DNA of 64,000 nucleotides from NCBI GenBank assembly GCA_024405895.1, contig JAKSNW010000001.1:1-64000 (forward strand), written 5' to 3'. Below the pieces are notes generated by a model. It made no database searches, had not been told where the DNA came from, and saw nothing but the letters and a program-made list of their open reading frames with translations. The translations under genes and the position numbers were made by a program. This document shows, piece after piece, positions 53,595-62,725 of the stretch; the first letter of the stretch is position 1; each line of letters opens with the position of its first letter. This stretch comes from Paludibacteraceae bacterium (GTDB taxonomy: Bacteria; Bacteroidota; Bacteroidia; Bacteroidales; Paludibacteraceae).

Positions 53595-56195
53595 TTAGAA
53601 TTCCTGTCCGAGGACGAAGGTGAACTGACTCTTTGAGTTGTCGCGAGAACCACGGATGGCATCGAAGCCATAGCCCCAGTCGACACCCAGAAGACCGAAC
53701 ATTGGCAAGTAGACACGAACACCAAGACCGGCAGAGCGTTTGAGGTCGAATGGGTTGAACTCTTTGAATGATGACCAGCAGTTACCAGCCTCAAGGAAGG
53801 CAAGTGCCCAGATGCAGGTGGAGCCTTGCATCATGATTGGGTAGCGGAGTTCGACAGTGGCACGGGTGTAGAGGTTACCGTTGTAGTTGCCCTTGGCATT
53901 GAATGGGGTCAAGGATGAGGCTGCATAACCACGCAGACCAACGAGGTCGGAGCCTACTGACTGATAACCTGACATACCGTCGCCACCAACGTAGAATTTC
54001 TCGAAAGGAGATTGTTTGTTCTTGTTGTATGAACCGAGGAAGCCGTACTCAAGGCGAGCCATAAGCACGAGTTTCTCGTCGTGTGTGAGCGGAGTGAAGA
54101 TTTTACCACCGATTTTCCATTTGTGGTACTCAATCCATTTGATTTTCTGTTCCTCAGTGGCAGTGCTGTAGTCGATGCCGTCCCAGAGTGAGTAAGGAGG
54201 TGTGGCACTGACAGAGAAGGAGAAGGCAGAACCACGACGGGTGTAGATTGGGTTATCGATGGAGTTACGTCCCAAGGTGAGGCTGAGAGAGAGGTTGTTT
54301 GCCACACCATCGGAGAATCCGTAGTAAGACCTGATCCAGTTCTTCAGGTTGAAGTGCTGATAAGAGAGTTCGCCGTAGAAGGTGAAGTAGTCGTCAGGCC
54401 AGTTGAGACGTGTGCCGAAACCGACGTTGGCACCAAACACACGGATATGTTTGTTGGAGTCATATTCCGGTGTGATGTAGTTGTTGCCGTAGCCGTAGTT
54501 TCCGCCATACATATTATTATAATAGTTGTAGCTATTGTAATAGTTCTGGTCGAGCTGACGATAGTAGCGCTCGGAATAACCTGTCTGTACGGTATAGTAA
54601 AATCCGAGTGAGAGAGAGTTAGGTCGTTTACCTCCGAGCCAAGGCTCATAGAATGAGAGGCTGTAGTTCTGATAGTATTTACCGTTGGTCTGCACTTTCA
54701 GGGCAAAGGTCTGACCCTCACCTTGTGGTACTACATGGTACATCTTAGGTTTGAAGAGGTTCTGGATGGCGAAGTTGGTGAATTTCACACCCACAGAGAC
54801 AACAGGACCAGACTGACCCCAACCAGCAGAGAATTCGAACTGGTCGCTTGATTTGCTCTCAAGGTTGTAGGTGAGGTCAACGGTGCCGTCTTCTACGTTA
54901 GGCTGGATGTCGATGCCGTTGTAGAGTTTCTCTTCGTTGAAGTATTGCAACTGGGCGATATCACGAAGTGAACGAACTACATCGCTTTGGCTGTAAAGCT
55001 GTCCCGGACGGGTACGGAGCTCACGACGGATGACATGTTCGTAGACACGGTCGTTGCCTTTGATTTCTACCTTATTGATGGTAGCAGGCTGACCTTCGTA
55101 CATTCGCATCTCATAGTTGATGGTATCGCCATTGAAGCCCACTTCCACAGGATCGACATTGAAGAAGAGGTAGCCACGGTCGCGATAGAGTGCGCCTACG
55201 GCATCGTCGTCTTGGTCGAGACGTTTCTGGAGATGTTTGAGGTTGTAGGTGTCGCCTTTCTTGATGTTGAGGTAGCGGTTGAGCAGTTCGCTTGAGTAGA
55301 GGGTGTTGCCACTCCAGGTAACGTCGCCGAAGTAGTATTTCTTGCCCTCGTTGAGCCAGAGGTAGATGTTGACATGTTCGTCATCCACTTTAGCCACACT
55401 GTCTTTGAGCAGAACGGCATCGCGGTAGCCTATCTCGTTGTATTTGGCGATTACGGATTTCTTGTCTTCATTGTAAGCCGACTGCACGAATTTCTTCGAA
55501 CGGAAGAGGTTGAGCAATACGGCACGGTTGGTTTTCTTCATCACACGGTCAATCTTTGGCAATGAGAGTGCTTCGTTGCCGATGACGAAGATTTGGCTGA
55601 CACGAACTTTGGTTTTCTTGTCGACGGAGATGTCCAGAATGACATTGCCAGGGTTGGCTGGGTCTTTCTTCTGATAGATGAGAACCTGTGTGTTGAGGTA
55701 GCCTTTCTCGGCGAAGTGTTTCTTGATGAGGATTTTCGAGCGGTCGAGGAGGTCAGGGGTAATCTGAGCGCCTACGCTGAGTCCGGCCTGTGGTTCCACA
55801 TCTTCACGTTCGCCTTGACGCATTCCATAGTAGTTAATCTTTGAGATACGTGGACGTTGCTGGAGAGCAATGGTGAGCCAGATGCTGTCGCGAACGATAC
55901 TGTCGGCATAGATTTTCACATCGGAGAAGTAGCCCTGTTTCCAGAACTTGTTGACTGCCGAGGTGATTTCGTTGCCAGGCACTTTGATGGTTTTGCCCAC
56001 GGAGAGGCCAGAGAAGCCGATGAGCACGTAGTCCTCGTAGGTTTCTGAACCGGTGACTTTGATGTCGGCAATGGTAAGCATGCGAGGTGCTCCCGCATAA
56101 TCAATCTCCACACCCTTACGGCCCTGAGCCAAGGCAGAGACTGCCACAAGTAACAGGGCGAAGACCATTGCTATGTGTTTTATTCTTTGCGTCAT
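53595..56195 (-). CDS. bamA: Outer membrane assembly factor BamA
   Basis: 866 aa. Signal peptide ends ALAQG. Residues about 35-430 are POTRA domains (IADIKVTGSETYEDYVLIG; KVEIKGNDRVYEHVIRRELR), and about 450-866 form the Omp85 beta-barrel, with GLGVRVYLPMFGLLGVDWGYG near the end and a C-terminal Phe (VLGQEF) typical of barrel signals. It inserts outer-membrane proteins, probably including T9SS and SusCD parts. Neighbours uppS upstream and ompH downstream confirm the assignment. Confidence 0.96.
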   Translation of the reverse strand: MTQRIKHIAMVFALLLVAVSALAQGRKGVEIDYAGAPRMLTIADIKVTGSETYEDYVLIGFSGLSVGKTIKVPGNEITSAVNKFWKQGYFSDVKIYADSIVRDSIWLTIALQQRPRISKINYYGMRQGEREDVEPQAGLSVGAQITPDLLDRSKILIKKHFAEKGYLNTQVLIYQKKDPANPGNVILDISVDKKTKVRVSQIFVIGNEALSLPKIDRVMKKTNRAVLLNLFRSKKFVQSAYNEDKKSVIAKYNEIGYRDAVLLKDSVAKVDDEHVNIYLWLNEGKKYYFGDVTWSGNTLYSSELLNRYLNIKKGDTYNLKHLQKRLDQDDDAVGALYRDRGYLFFNVDPVEVGFNGDTINYEMRMYEGQPATINKVEIKGNDRVYEHVIRRELRTRPGQLYSQSDVVRSLRDIAQLQYFNEEKLYNGIDIQPNVEDGTVDLTYNLESKSSDQFEFSAGWGQSGPVVSVGVKFTNFAIQNLFKPKMYHVVPQGEGQTFALKVQTNGKYYQNYSLSFYEPWLGGKRPNSLSLGFYYTVQTGYSERYYRQLDQNYYNSYNYYNNMYGGNYGYGNNYITPEYDSNKHIRVFGANVGFGTRLNWPDDYFTFYGELSYQHFNLKNWIRSYYGFSDGVANNLSLSLTLGRNSIDNPIYTRRGSAFSFSVSATPPYSLWDGIDYSTATEEQKIKWIEYHKWKIGGKIFTPLTHDEKLVLMARLEYGFLGSYNKNKQSPFEKFYVGGDGMSGYQSVGSDLVGLRGYAASSLTPFNAKGNYNGNLYTRATVELRYPIMMQGSTCIWALAFLEAGNCWSSFKEFNPFDLKRSAGLGVRVYLPMFGLLGVDWGYGFDAIRGSRDNSKSQFTFVLGQEF

Positions 56196-56279
56196 TATAT
56201 CTCGTAAATTACGAACAGGTCCGAAGGCGTTAATCAGAAGAGGAAACGGCTGCGGTGGCCTGTCATAATGGTTTGTCGT

Positions 56280-57029
56280 TTATTTTAATGCGATCTGCTC
56301 GCTCGTTTTACCGAAGCGACGCTCACGCGACTGATATTCTTTGATGGCAAGGCAGAGTTCCTCTTTGCGGAAGTCGGGCCAGAAAACCGGAGTGAAATAG
56401 AACTCGGTGTAGGCAGACTGCCAAAGGAGGAAGTTGCTGATGCGTTGTTCACCTCCAGTGCGTATGAGGAGGTCGGGGTCTGGAATGGCTGCGGTATAGA
56501 GCATACGGTCCACTAAGGAAGCGTCGATGTTCTCCGGAGCCAAGGTACCGTCTTTCACTTGCTGAGCCATTTGGCGCATGGTATGAACCAATTCCTCACG
56601 ACCGCTGTAACTGAGTGCCAGTACGAGGGTGAGTCCGGTGTTACCGGCTGTTTCGTTCATGCAGTTGTCCAGACGGTTCTGAGCCTCAGCAGGCAAGCTT
56701 TCGAGGTTACCGATGGCAAGCAGACGGATATTATTCTTCATGAAGGTTGGCAATTCGGCAACAAGATTCTCTGTGAGGAGATTCATCAAGGTGTCAACCT
56801 CTGCTTTTGGACGGTTCCAGTTCTCCGTAGAGAAGGTGTAGAGGGTGACGAAACGAAGGCCAAGTTCGCATGCGGCTTCTGTGATAGCACGCACCGATTC
56901 CACGCCTACAGCATGACCATAGACGCGTTCTTTGCCACGCTGTTTAGCCCAGCGACCATTACCATCCATGATGATGGCGATGTGCTGTGGAAGTCTTGTC
57001 ATGTCTATTTGTTGCATTGCCGTGTTCAT
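56280..57029 (-). CDS. uppS: Isoprenyl transferase (undecaprenyl diphosphate synthase)
   Basis: 249 aa from the ATG ending at 57029; the longer frame runs into the upstream gene. Makes the undecaprenyl diphosphate carrier lipid from FPP and IPP. Signature motifs are [17 protein letters not shown] near the N-terminus and [20 protein letters not shown] near the C-terminus. Part of the envelope operon, 84 bp before bamA. Confidence 0.96.
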   Translation of the reverse strand: MNTAMQQIDMTRLPQHIAIIMDGNGRWAKQRGKERVYGHAVGVESVRAITEAACELGLRFVTLYTFSTENWNRPKAEVDTLMNLLTENLVAELPTFMKNNIRLLAIGNLESLPAEAQNRLDNCMNETAGNTGLTLVLALSYSGREELVHTMRQMAQQVKDGTLAPENIDASLVDRMLYTAAIPDPDLLIRTGGEQRISNFLLWQSAYTEFYFTPVFWPDFRKEELCLAIKEYQSRERRFGKTSEQIALK

Positions 57030-57057
57030 TCGTGATTTTCTGATTGTGTATAGTGGT

Positions 57058-57750
57058 TTAGTAGCGTTGCTGGCTGAAGCCGTGTTGAGTGCTGTAACGG
57101 TTGTAGTTTTGACACTTGGCACAGATGCGCCAGAAATCGAAGGAGAGATAAACAGCTACGGTGGAGTTCCAGTCGCGGTTCATCAGGAATCCCTTGTTGA
57201 GGTGGTATGGGTCGTCCACGCCGTCGAATTTATCCGACGTGAGTTTCTGCATGCTCCAGTAGGCACCGAGGTTCCAGCGTTTGCCAAAACGGTATTTTAC
57301 ACCGATGCCAAAAGGCATGGATGCTGAGACACCGCCCTTGAATGCCATGAAACCAAGACCCCAGAAGAGGTATGGCGTAACATTGGAGGAATAGGCTTCG
57401 TAAGGTGTACCGCCGTAGTTGTAGAAGTTATATTCTGCCATCACGGCACCTTGGCCAAATGGGGTGGCACGATAGACTCCGTTGACCTCACCGACACCCG
57501 ATTTCCATCCGGTGCCTTCGAATTTTATCTCCCAGTGACCGTTAAATTTATATTTCAAGAATGCTCCCAACGTCGGTTCCAGGTGTGTAAAGGGCTTATG
57601 GTTCACATCTCCAAGCGAGAATGAACCACCTCCAAGCACACCTACTTCCATGTAGTACTTGTGATATTGCTGCGCTGTTAACGTGCTGGTCATCATCAAG
57701 ATAACAGCACATAGCGCTATTTTTACAAAGGTTTTTACACGTTGTTTCAT
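57058..57750 (-). CDS. DUF6089 family outer-membrane beta-barrel protein
   Basis: 230 aa from the ATG of MKQRVKTF. Signal peptide ends TLTAQ. It is a small barrel: [28 protein letters not shown] and final strand [10 protein letters not shown], with two Cys near the end as usual in the family. In Bacteroidetes this gene normally precedes uppS and bamA. The chosen start lies 43 bp after the promoter. Confidence 0.88.
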   Translation of the reverse strand: MKQRVKTFVKIALCAVILMMTSTLTAQQYHKYYMEVGVLGGGSFSLGDVNHKPFTHLEPTLGAFLKYKFNGHWEIKFEGTGWKSGVGEVNGVYRATPFGQGAVMAEYNFYNYGGTPYEAYSSNVTPYLFWGLGFMAFKGGVSASMPFGIGVKYRFGKRWNLGAYWSMQKLTSDKFDGVDDPYHLNKGFLMNRDWNSTVAVYLSFDFWRICAKCQNYNRYSTQHGFSQQRY

Positions 57751-57792
57751 TGTCCTTAGTTTATAAACGAGGGCACTCCACAAAAATTGCCA

Positions 57793-57823
57793 CAAAGATA
57801 CGTCATTTTTCGAGAATTACAAA
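57793..57823 (-). promoter_or_regulatory. Promoter of the DUF6089-uppS-bamA operon
   Basis: On the minus strand TTTG (57820-57823), 19 bp of spacer, then TATCTTTG (57793-57800): the best match to the Bacteroidetes -33/-7 promoter in the window. Confidence 0.85.
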
Positions 57824-57922
57824 TACAATTTGCGTTTTGTTATTTCTTAACCTAAAGGTTAGGGTTTGAGATTTTTTTCAACGTTTTTTCCAGAATGATA
57901 TACGATGAAAGAAGAAAAGTTG

Positions 57923-57931
57923 TACTTTTGC
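57923..57931 (+). promoter_or_regulatory. Promoter -7 box for the 58037 lipoprotein
   Basis: TACTTTTGC matches the consensus. It lies downstream of the longest frame's ATG (57905), which supports the inner start at 58037. Confidence 0.6.
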
Positions 57932-58036
57932 CACGCAATCGGCTCGCTACGTTTCCGAAACAGTTTTTTGGCATTTAGTTTTCAGCCGTTTAGAAAGCCA
58001 TCGGAAATTTCTGCGAGCAAAAATACGAACGATATT

Positions 58037-58522
58037 ATGAAAAAGATTTTTTCTGTTTTAGCAGTTGCTGTGGCATTATGCTGCAGTTTGGTTTCTTGTG
58101 AATATAACAATGCGGTAACCCAGCGTTTGCTTGTTGAGGCAGACACGATGTATGTGGGCAACCCTGAGGGCGAATTCATGCCACTGTATTTCCAACTCTC
58201 CGACACATTGGTTCGTTTTGACGTTCGCATGCAAGAGGGCGAGGTGCTTGATACCATCCTCACCGATGAGTGGTGGAATGGCGAGAAGATGATGTTTTTC
58301 CCATTTGATGCCGATGGTGTTCACCATGTTACAATCGGCTGTTACGGTATCCACATGAAAGACAATGCCTATCTCAAGGTTTTCAACAATAAGGGACGCG
58401 ATGAAAACAGCGAGGGTTTCTATACTTACGCCATCACCAACTACCTGAAAGGCAAGACTATCTACTACGAAACCGGCATGGCCTACTGGACCACTTTCTT
58501 CAAGGACAACGAGCCTAAGTAG
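58037..58522 (+). CDS. Lipoprotein of unknown function
   Basis: 161 aa from the ATG of MKKIFSVL. Lipoprotein signal with lipobox LVSC (Cys21). The mature part is beta-rich with many acidic residues (FQLSDTLVRFDVRMQEGEV) and ends YWTTFFKDNE. Not recognised as a known family. It is monocistronic between its own promoter and a convergent terminator. Confidence 0.82.
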   Translation: MKKIFSVLAVAVALCCSLVSCEYNNAVTQRLLVEADTMYVGNPEGEFMPLYFQLSDTLVRFDVRMQEGEVLDTILTDEWWNGEKMMFFPFDADGVHHVTIGCYGIHMKDNAYLKVFNNKGRDENSEGFYTYAITNYLKGKTIYYETGMAYWTTFFKDNEPK

Positions 58523-58549
58523 TCGGGACAGAACACCCCATCCAATCAT

Positions 58550-58585
58550 AACAAAAGGCACGCCATTACGGTGTGCCTTTTGTTG
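58550..58585. terminator. Bidirectional terminator between convergent genes
   Basis: ACAAAAGGCAC pairs with GTGCCTTTTGT (11 bp), with inner CC/GG pairing. T-rich tracts flank it on both strands. Confidence 0.85.
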
Positions 58586-58601
58586 TTTTGTATATTCAAG
58601 T

Positions 58602-58865
58602 TTACTCTTTACGGTCGGTGAGCACGACTTCTATTTCGTCACCAAACGATTTGTTTATTTTCACTCGGACAGCTTTCGGAATGCCTATTATCCAGCAAGG
58701 CAATCCCATCTTGACAACCTGACCGTTGTAGGGTTCGCCATCAAAGGTGGCACTTACAAGCCAACGCCCTTTTCCCGTGAGTGCCTTGATGTCGTAAGGC
58801 ACTTCGATATAGGCAGCATCCATTGGCGGATTCTGCTGAATGAGAGCACGAAAGGTAAGTGTCAT
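58602..58865 (-). CDS. DUF1905 family protein
   Basis: 87 aa, family length. Typical sequence: NPPMDAAYIEVPYDIKALTG, KGRWLVSATFDGEPYNG, GLPCWIIGIPKAVRVKI. Small beta-barrel, cytoplasmic, function unknown. It starts 9 bp after glmS, so the two are probably cotranscribed. Confidence 0.92.
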   Translation of the reverse strand: MTLTFRALIQQNPPMDAAYIEVPYDIKALTGKGRWLVSATFDGEPYNGQVVKMGLPCWIIGIPKAVRVKINKSFGDEIEVVLTDRKE

Positions 58866-58874
58866 CCGAAAGTA

Positions 58875-60719
58875 TTACTCTACGGTAACCGATTTGGCGA
58901 GGTTACGAGGTTGGTCTACGTCCTTGCCCTTGTTGACAGCCACATGATAGCCCAACAACTGGAGTGGAATGGTGGCAATCAGAGGGTCGAGACATTCGAT
59001 GGTTGAAGGCAATTCGATGACATGATCGGCCAGTTTGGAAACCACAGTATCACCTTTGGTAACCAAAGCAATAATCTTACCCTTACGGGCTTTCACCTCC
59101 TGGATATTGGAGACAATCTTTTCGTAAAGGGCATTATGTGTAGCAATGACAACAACTGGCATCTCGGTATCAATCAAAGCGATAGGGCCGTGTTTCATCT
59201 CGGCAGCAGGATAGCCTTCTGCGTGGATATAACTGATTTCCTTCAGTTTCAATGCACCTTCAAGGGCTACTGGATAGCAATAGCCACGACCCAAATAGAT
59301 GAAGTTGTGGGCATAGGTGAAGATTTTCGAGAGATCGGCAATAAGGTCGTTCTGTTTCAACACTTCTTCCATCTTTCCCGGGATGTTGTTGAGTTCGCGG
59401 ATGATAGCGCGATAAGCCTCCGGACTAATAGAATTCTTTTCTTTGGCAATAGCCAATGCCAAGAGTGTGAGCACGGTAACCTGACCAGTGAATGCCTTGG
59501 TGGAGGCTACACCAATCTCTGGACCTACGTGGATATAAGCACCAGTATTGGTTTCACGAGGAATAGACGAACCTACGGCATTGCAGATGCCATAGACAAA
59601 TGCACCTTTCTTTTTCGCCAGTTTCAAAGCAGCCAAAGTATCGGCTGTTTCACCAGATTGAGAGATGGCAATTACCACGTCCTTTGGGGTGATAACTGGG
59701 TCGCGATAACGGAACTCTGAAGCATATTCCACCTCTACTGGTACATGGCACATAGACTCAATGAGATATTTGCCAATCAAGCCGGCATGCCATGATGTAC
59801 CGCAAGCAAGGATGATGAAACGGTTGGCTCCGAGCAGTTCCTCTCTGAAGTCGATGACTGAGGAGAGTTTCACTTCTTCAAGGTCTTGACTGATACGACC
59901 TTTCATACAGTTGGCAATGCAGGTTGGCTGTTCGAAAATCTCCTTCAGCATGAAGTGAGGGAAGCCACCTTTTTCCAACTGACCAATGGAGAGGTCCACG
60001 TTTTTGACTTCAGGGTTATGCTCTACGTTATTGAGGTCGAGGATTCGGAGTTCCTTGCCATTGGAAACGACGGCAATGGTCTCATCCTCAAGATAGATGA
60101 CACGTTTGGTATATTCAACAATAGGGAGCGCATCGGAAGCGAGGAAGTACTCATTGTCGCCAATGCCTACAACCAACGGACTACTCTTGCGGGCTGCAAT
60201 AATCTGCTCAGGCTGTTCGCGGTCGAGAACGGCAATGGCATAAGCACCGATCACCTGTTTCAAAGCCAACTGAACGGCAGAAACAAGAGACACCTCCTGA
60301 GTTTCCTGAACATATTGAATCAGCTGCACCAACACCTCGGTATCCGTTTCGCTTTGGAAGGTATAGCCGTGTTCGATGAGGCGCTTCTTGATTTCCATGT
60401 AGTTCTCAATGATGCCATTATGGATGATAGCCAGACGGCCATTCGATGAGTAGTGAGGGTGAGCATTTGCCTGACAAGGTTCACCATGGGTAGCCCAACG
60501 GGTATGGGCAATGCCGATGTTGCCGGTTACGTCTTTATCGGACACAAATGCCTCCAAATCGGACACTTTGCCTTTTGCCTTATAGACACCAAGCGTTCCG
60601 TTGCCATTGATGAGAGCTACGCCTGCGCTATCATAACCTCTGTACTCCAAACGACGCAATCCCTTCATAAGAACAGGAAATGCATCACGTTTTCCGATGT
60701 ATCCAACTATTCCACACAT
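58875..60719 (-). CDS. glmS: Glutamine-fructose-6-phosphate aminotransferase
   Basis: 614 aa. Makes glucosamine-6-phosphate from fructose-6-phosphate and glutamine, the entry to peptidoglycan and LPS amino sugars. The N-terminal class II glutaminase has nucleophile Cys2 (MCGIVGYIG). Two SIS domains follow (ISQSGETADTLAAL; KEISYIHAEGYPAAEMKHGP), and the end is DQPRNLAKSVTVE as usual. Full length. No glmS-type ribozyme is seen in the 65-bp leader. Confidence 0.98.
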   Translation of the reverse strand: MCGIVGYIGKRDAFPVLMKGLRRLEYRGYDSAGVALINGNGTLGVYKAKGKVSDLEAFVSDKDVTGNIGIAHTRWATHGEPCQANAHPHYSSNGRLAIIHNGIIENYMEIKKRLIEHGYTFQSETDTEVLVQLIQYVQETQEVSLVSAVQLALKQVIGAYAIAVLDREQPEQIIAARKSSPLVVGIGDNEYFLASDALPIVEYTKRVIYLEDETIAVVSNGKELRILDLNNVEHNPEVKNVDLSIGQLEKGGFPHFMLKEIFEQPTCIANCMKGRISQDLEEVKLSSVIDFREELLGANRFIILACGTSWHAGLIGKYLIESMCHVPVEVEYASEFRYRDPVITPKDVVIAISQSGETADTLAALKLAKKKGAFVYGICNAVGSSIPRETNTGAYIHVGPEIGVASTKAFTGQVTVLTLLALAIAKEKNSISPEAYRAIIRELNNIPGKMEEVLKQNDLIADLSKIFTYAHNFIYLGRGYCYPVALEGALKLKEISYIHAEGYPAAEMKHGPIALIDTEMPVVVIATHNALYEKIVSNIQEVKARKGKIIALVTKGDTVVSKLADHVIELPSTIECLDPLIATIPLQLLGYHVAVNKGKDVDQPRNLAKSVTVE

Positions 60720-60784
60720 AATGCGATGAAAATGTTTTTTATTGCTTTATTGTTAAATATACTATTTTTCTGTCTTTCAGCACT

Positions 60785-61348
60785 CTAAACCAAGAAAACG
60801 GCATCAGCCTCAACGCCATAGACCTTGGTATAGAGTTTCGATTTCACTTCGTAGAACTGAGCCTCAAGCCATGTTGTACGGTTAGTCATCAAACAGAGCT
60901 CCACAGGCGGCAAATCGGCCTTGTAAGGTGGTTGAACATAAGGTTTGCCACAGAGATCCAAGCCATGCTTGCGATAGAAGGCAACACGCAGTTGTGTGAT
61001 CTCATCCACAGGTGGTTCCACTTCCAGGACAACCGGTTTTTCTTCCATCAGTTGTTGCAGGATCTCACCACCATAGCCTTTTTGGCGCAAATCAGTGGCA
61101 ACAGCCAAATGCTCCACGTAGACAAACGACTCAAACTGCCAGAGACATGCCAGTCCCACCGGCACCTCTTTTTCCTTCTCACAACTTAAAGCCACACAGA
61201 CATGCATCTGTGGCTGTTGCTCATGCAAGGCAAACCACTCCAACGGATTACGTCGCTCCTCAGGAGGGAAAGCATCCATATAGAGTTGGGCAGCAAAGGC
61301 ATAGTTCGGGTCGGCAGCCGACGGTATTTCAGCCAATCGTATGCTCAC
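60785..61348 (-). CDS. GNAT family N-acetyltransferase
   Basis: 187 aa. The acetyl-CoA loop is RQKGYGGEILQQL after VYVEHLAVAT, and VAFYRKHGL follows. Substrate unknown. It begins 3 bp after the DUF1294 gene and lies 65 bp before glmS, so an operon is likely. Confidence 0.9.
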   Translation of the reverse strand: MSIRLAEIPSAADPNYAFAAQLYMDAFPPEERRNPLEWFALHEQQPQMHVCVALSCEKEKEVPVGLACLWQFESFVYVEHLAVATDLRQKGYGGEILQQLMEEKPVVLEVEPPVDEITQLRVAFYRKHGLDLCGKPYVQPPYKADLPPVELCLMTNRTTWLEAQFYEVKSKLYTKVYGVEADAVFLV

Positions 61349-61351
61349 GGG

Positions 61352-61642
61352 TCAATAGTCTACGATTCGCATGCCATATTCCCTATACAATATATACCCC
61401 ACCGCCACAAGCCAAAGCACAGCAATGGTCCAAGTGATGAGCCAATAGGTGCGTTTACGGTTTTTATGGTGAATGGCATACATCAGCAACATCATGCAAG
61501 GCCAGCCGCCAAACAGTTCCAAGAGATGGAGTGTCGACTCTGGCACACGCCTACGTTTGGCTTGAGCCAATGCCTTGTCGATGGCAAACAGTACGGCACC
61601 AAGCACATTGACTGCCAAGAGGAAGTATAGAAAATACCGCAT
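61352..61642 (-). CDS. DUF1294 family small membrane protein
   Basis: 96 aa. Three hydrophobic segments (about 2-20, 45-60, 68-86) with the family's FAIDKALAQAKRRRVPE and ELFGGWPCM. Function unknown; coupled closely to the acetyltransferase gene. Confidence 0.9.
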   Translation of the reverse strand: MRYFLYFLLAVNVLGAVLFAIDKALAQAKRRRVPESTLHLLELFGGWPCMMLLMYAIHHKNRKRTYWLITWTIAVLWLVAVGYILYREYGMRIVDY

Positions 61643-61792
61643 TTACTTTTCGCTAAAATATATAGGTAACAGAAGCGGATATCCATGTTTTGCGAAACCC
61701 ACTTCTACGCCTAAATTATCAGTCGCCAAAATTAACGATTTTTTTTTAGATAAAAAAGTATTGTCGCATCATTTACTTTGCCACAAATTAGC

Positions 61793-61801
61793 TACCTTTG
61801 T
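61793..61801 (+). promoter_or_regulatory. Promoter -7 box for the TfoX-like gene
   Basis: TACCTTTGT matches TAnnTTTG, about 113 bp before the start at 61914. The 61643-61792 gap is otherwise AT-rich and holds no gene. Confidence 0.55.
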
Positions 61802-61913
61802 ATTCCTCATATCAAACAACGCAAAAGGCTGATTCTAAACATGCTGCCAGAAAGGCAGAAGGCAATAGATTCGGCCAGGAATAAAATTCAGACAAATAAA
61901 ACCTCAAGCTCCT

Positions 61914-62252
61914 ATGCCTTGTACTTTGGAATATATTGAATATGTATGCTCCCAACTGGAGCCCGTCGGAGTGGTACGCTACCGCAAGATGATGGGCGAC
62001 TACGTCATCTATGTCGACGAGAAATGTGTCATTACCGCCAGCGAAGGTCTCTGCTATGTGAAGATGTTGCCCGAGATAGTCCACCTGATGAAAGATGCGG
62101 AGACGGGCTATGCCTACGAAGGGGCAAAAGAGGCGTATATCCTTGACGTTGACCACCAAAAGCATGCCTGCGAGGTTGTCTCCATCCTTCGCGATGTGCT
62201 CCCCTACCCGAAAAGCAGAAGCAAAAAGGCAAAGGGGGAGGAGAAGAAATAG
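61914..62252 (+). CDS. TfoX N-terminal-like protein
   Basis: 112 aa. It has the short TfoX/Sxy N-domain pattern: an RKMMGDYVIYVDEKCVITAS beta-hairpin region and a GYAYEGAKEAYILDVD segment. It lacks the C-terminal DNA-binding domain of true competence regulators, as is common for stand-alone versions. Ends in a Lys-rich tail. Confidence 0.85.
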   Translation: MPCTLEYIEYVCSQLEPVGVVRYRKMMGDYVIYVDEKCVITASEGLCYVKMLPEIVHLMKDAETGYAYEGAKEAYILDVDHQKHACEVVSILRDVLPYPKSRSKKAKGEEKK

Positions 62253-62683
62253 TTTTCGGGAAAACGGATTGCCTCAATCAGTTGGCACGGATTGCTGCTG
62301 CAAAAACACCAGGTCCTATTTCTCCCATCAACATACGAAAATCCAAATCATCGGCTTGGAATCTTGTGGCGGAGAATCCTTCTGCAAAATAGAATCAGGG
62401 CAACAGAACCCGCTTTTTTCCATACCAAAACGGATTGCAAAAATTCCATTCCGGAAACAGCGGTTACCAACTTGCAGAAGCAATTTTTCAGACAAAAACC
62501 CTTGCTGCACAAAAACGGACTCCAGTTCGCATTCTCAAATCCTTCCGACCAAACAGCAACAAGCAAGTCCAGTCAAGCCTTGAAGACGTTCTGCATCAAC
62601 CCGATACCGAAGCCAAACCAGGCGTTTGAAGATTTGAAATGATATAGTAACGCGATTGTTGCCGAAGAATGGGGAATTTTCCG
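62253..62683. other. Intergenic, no gene seen
   Basis: About 430 bp. One open frame (62292-62642) is Lys/Gln/Pro-rich and unlike any family, with no ribosome site. I see no structured RNA. Confidence 0.6.
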
Positions 62684-62692
62684 TACCTTTGC
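62684..62692 (+). promoter_or_regulatory. Promoter -7 box of the saccharopine dehydrogenase-like gene
   Basis: TACCTTTGC matches TAnnTTTGC, 33 bp before the start codon, with TTGTTG farther upstream. Confidence 0.7.
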
Positions 62693-62725
62693 AGTCAAAA
62701 TAACAAAACAAACAAGTAGAAAGAC

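Noticed and set aside
57905..58036. N-terminal extension of the 58037 lipoprotein
   Set aside because: The extension lies over the promoter box and would bury the lipoprotein signal peptide 44 residues inside the protein.
60720..60784. glmS ribozyme upstream of glmS
   Set aside because: The gap is only 65 bp and AT-rich without the needed pseudoknot helices; this ribozyme is mainly a Gram-positive feature.
62292..62642. 116-aa open frame between the TfoX-like and saccharopine dehydrogenase-like genes
   Set aside because: It has no ribosome site or promoter and an atypical composition, and overlapping frames of similar length exist on both strands.
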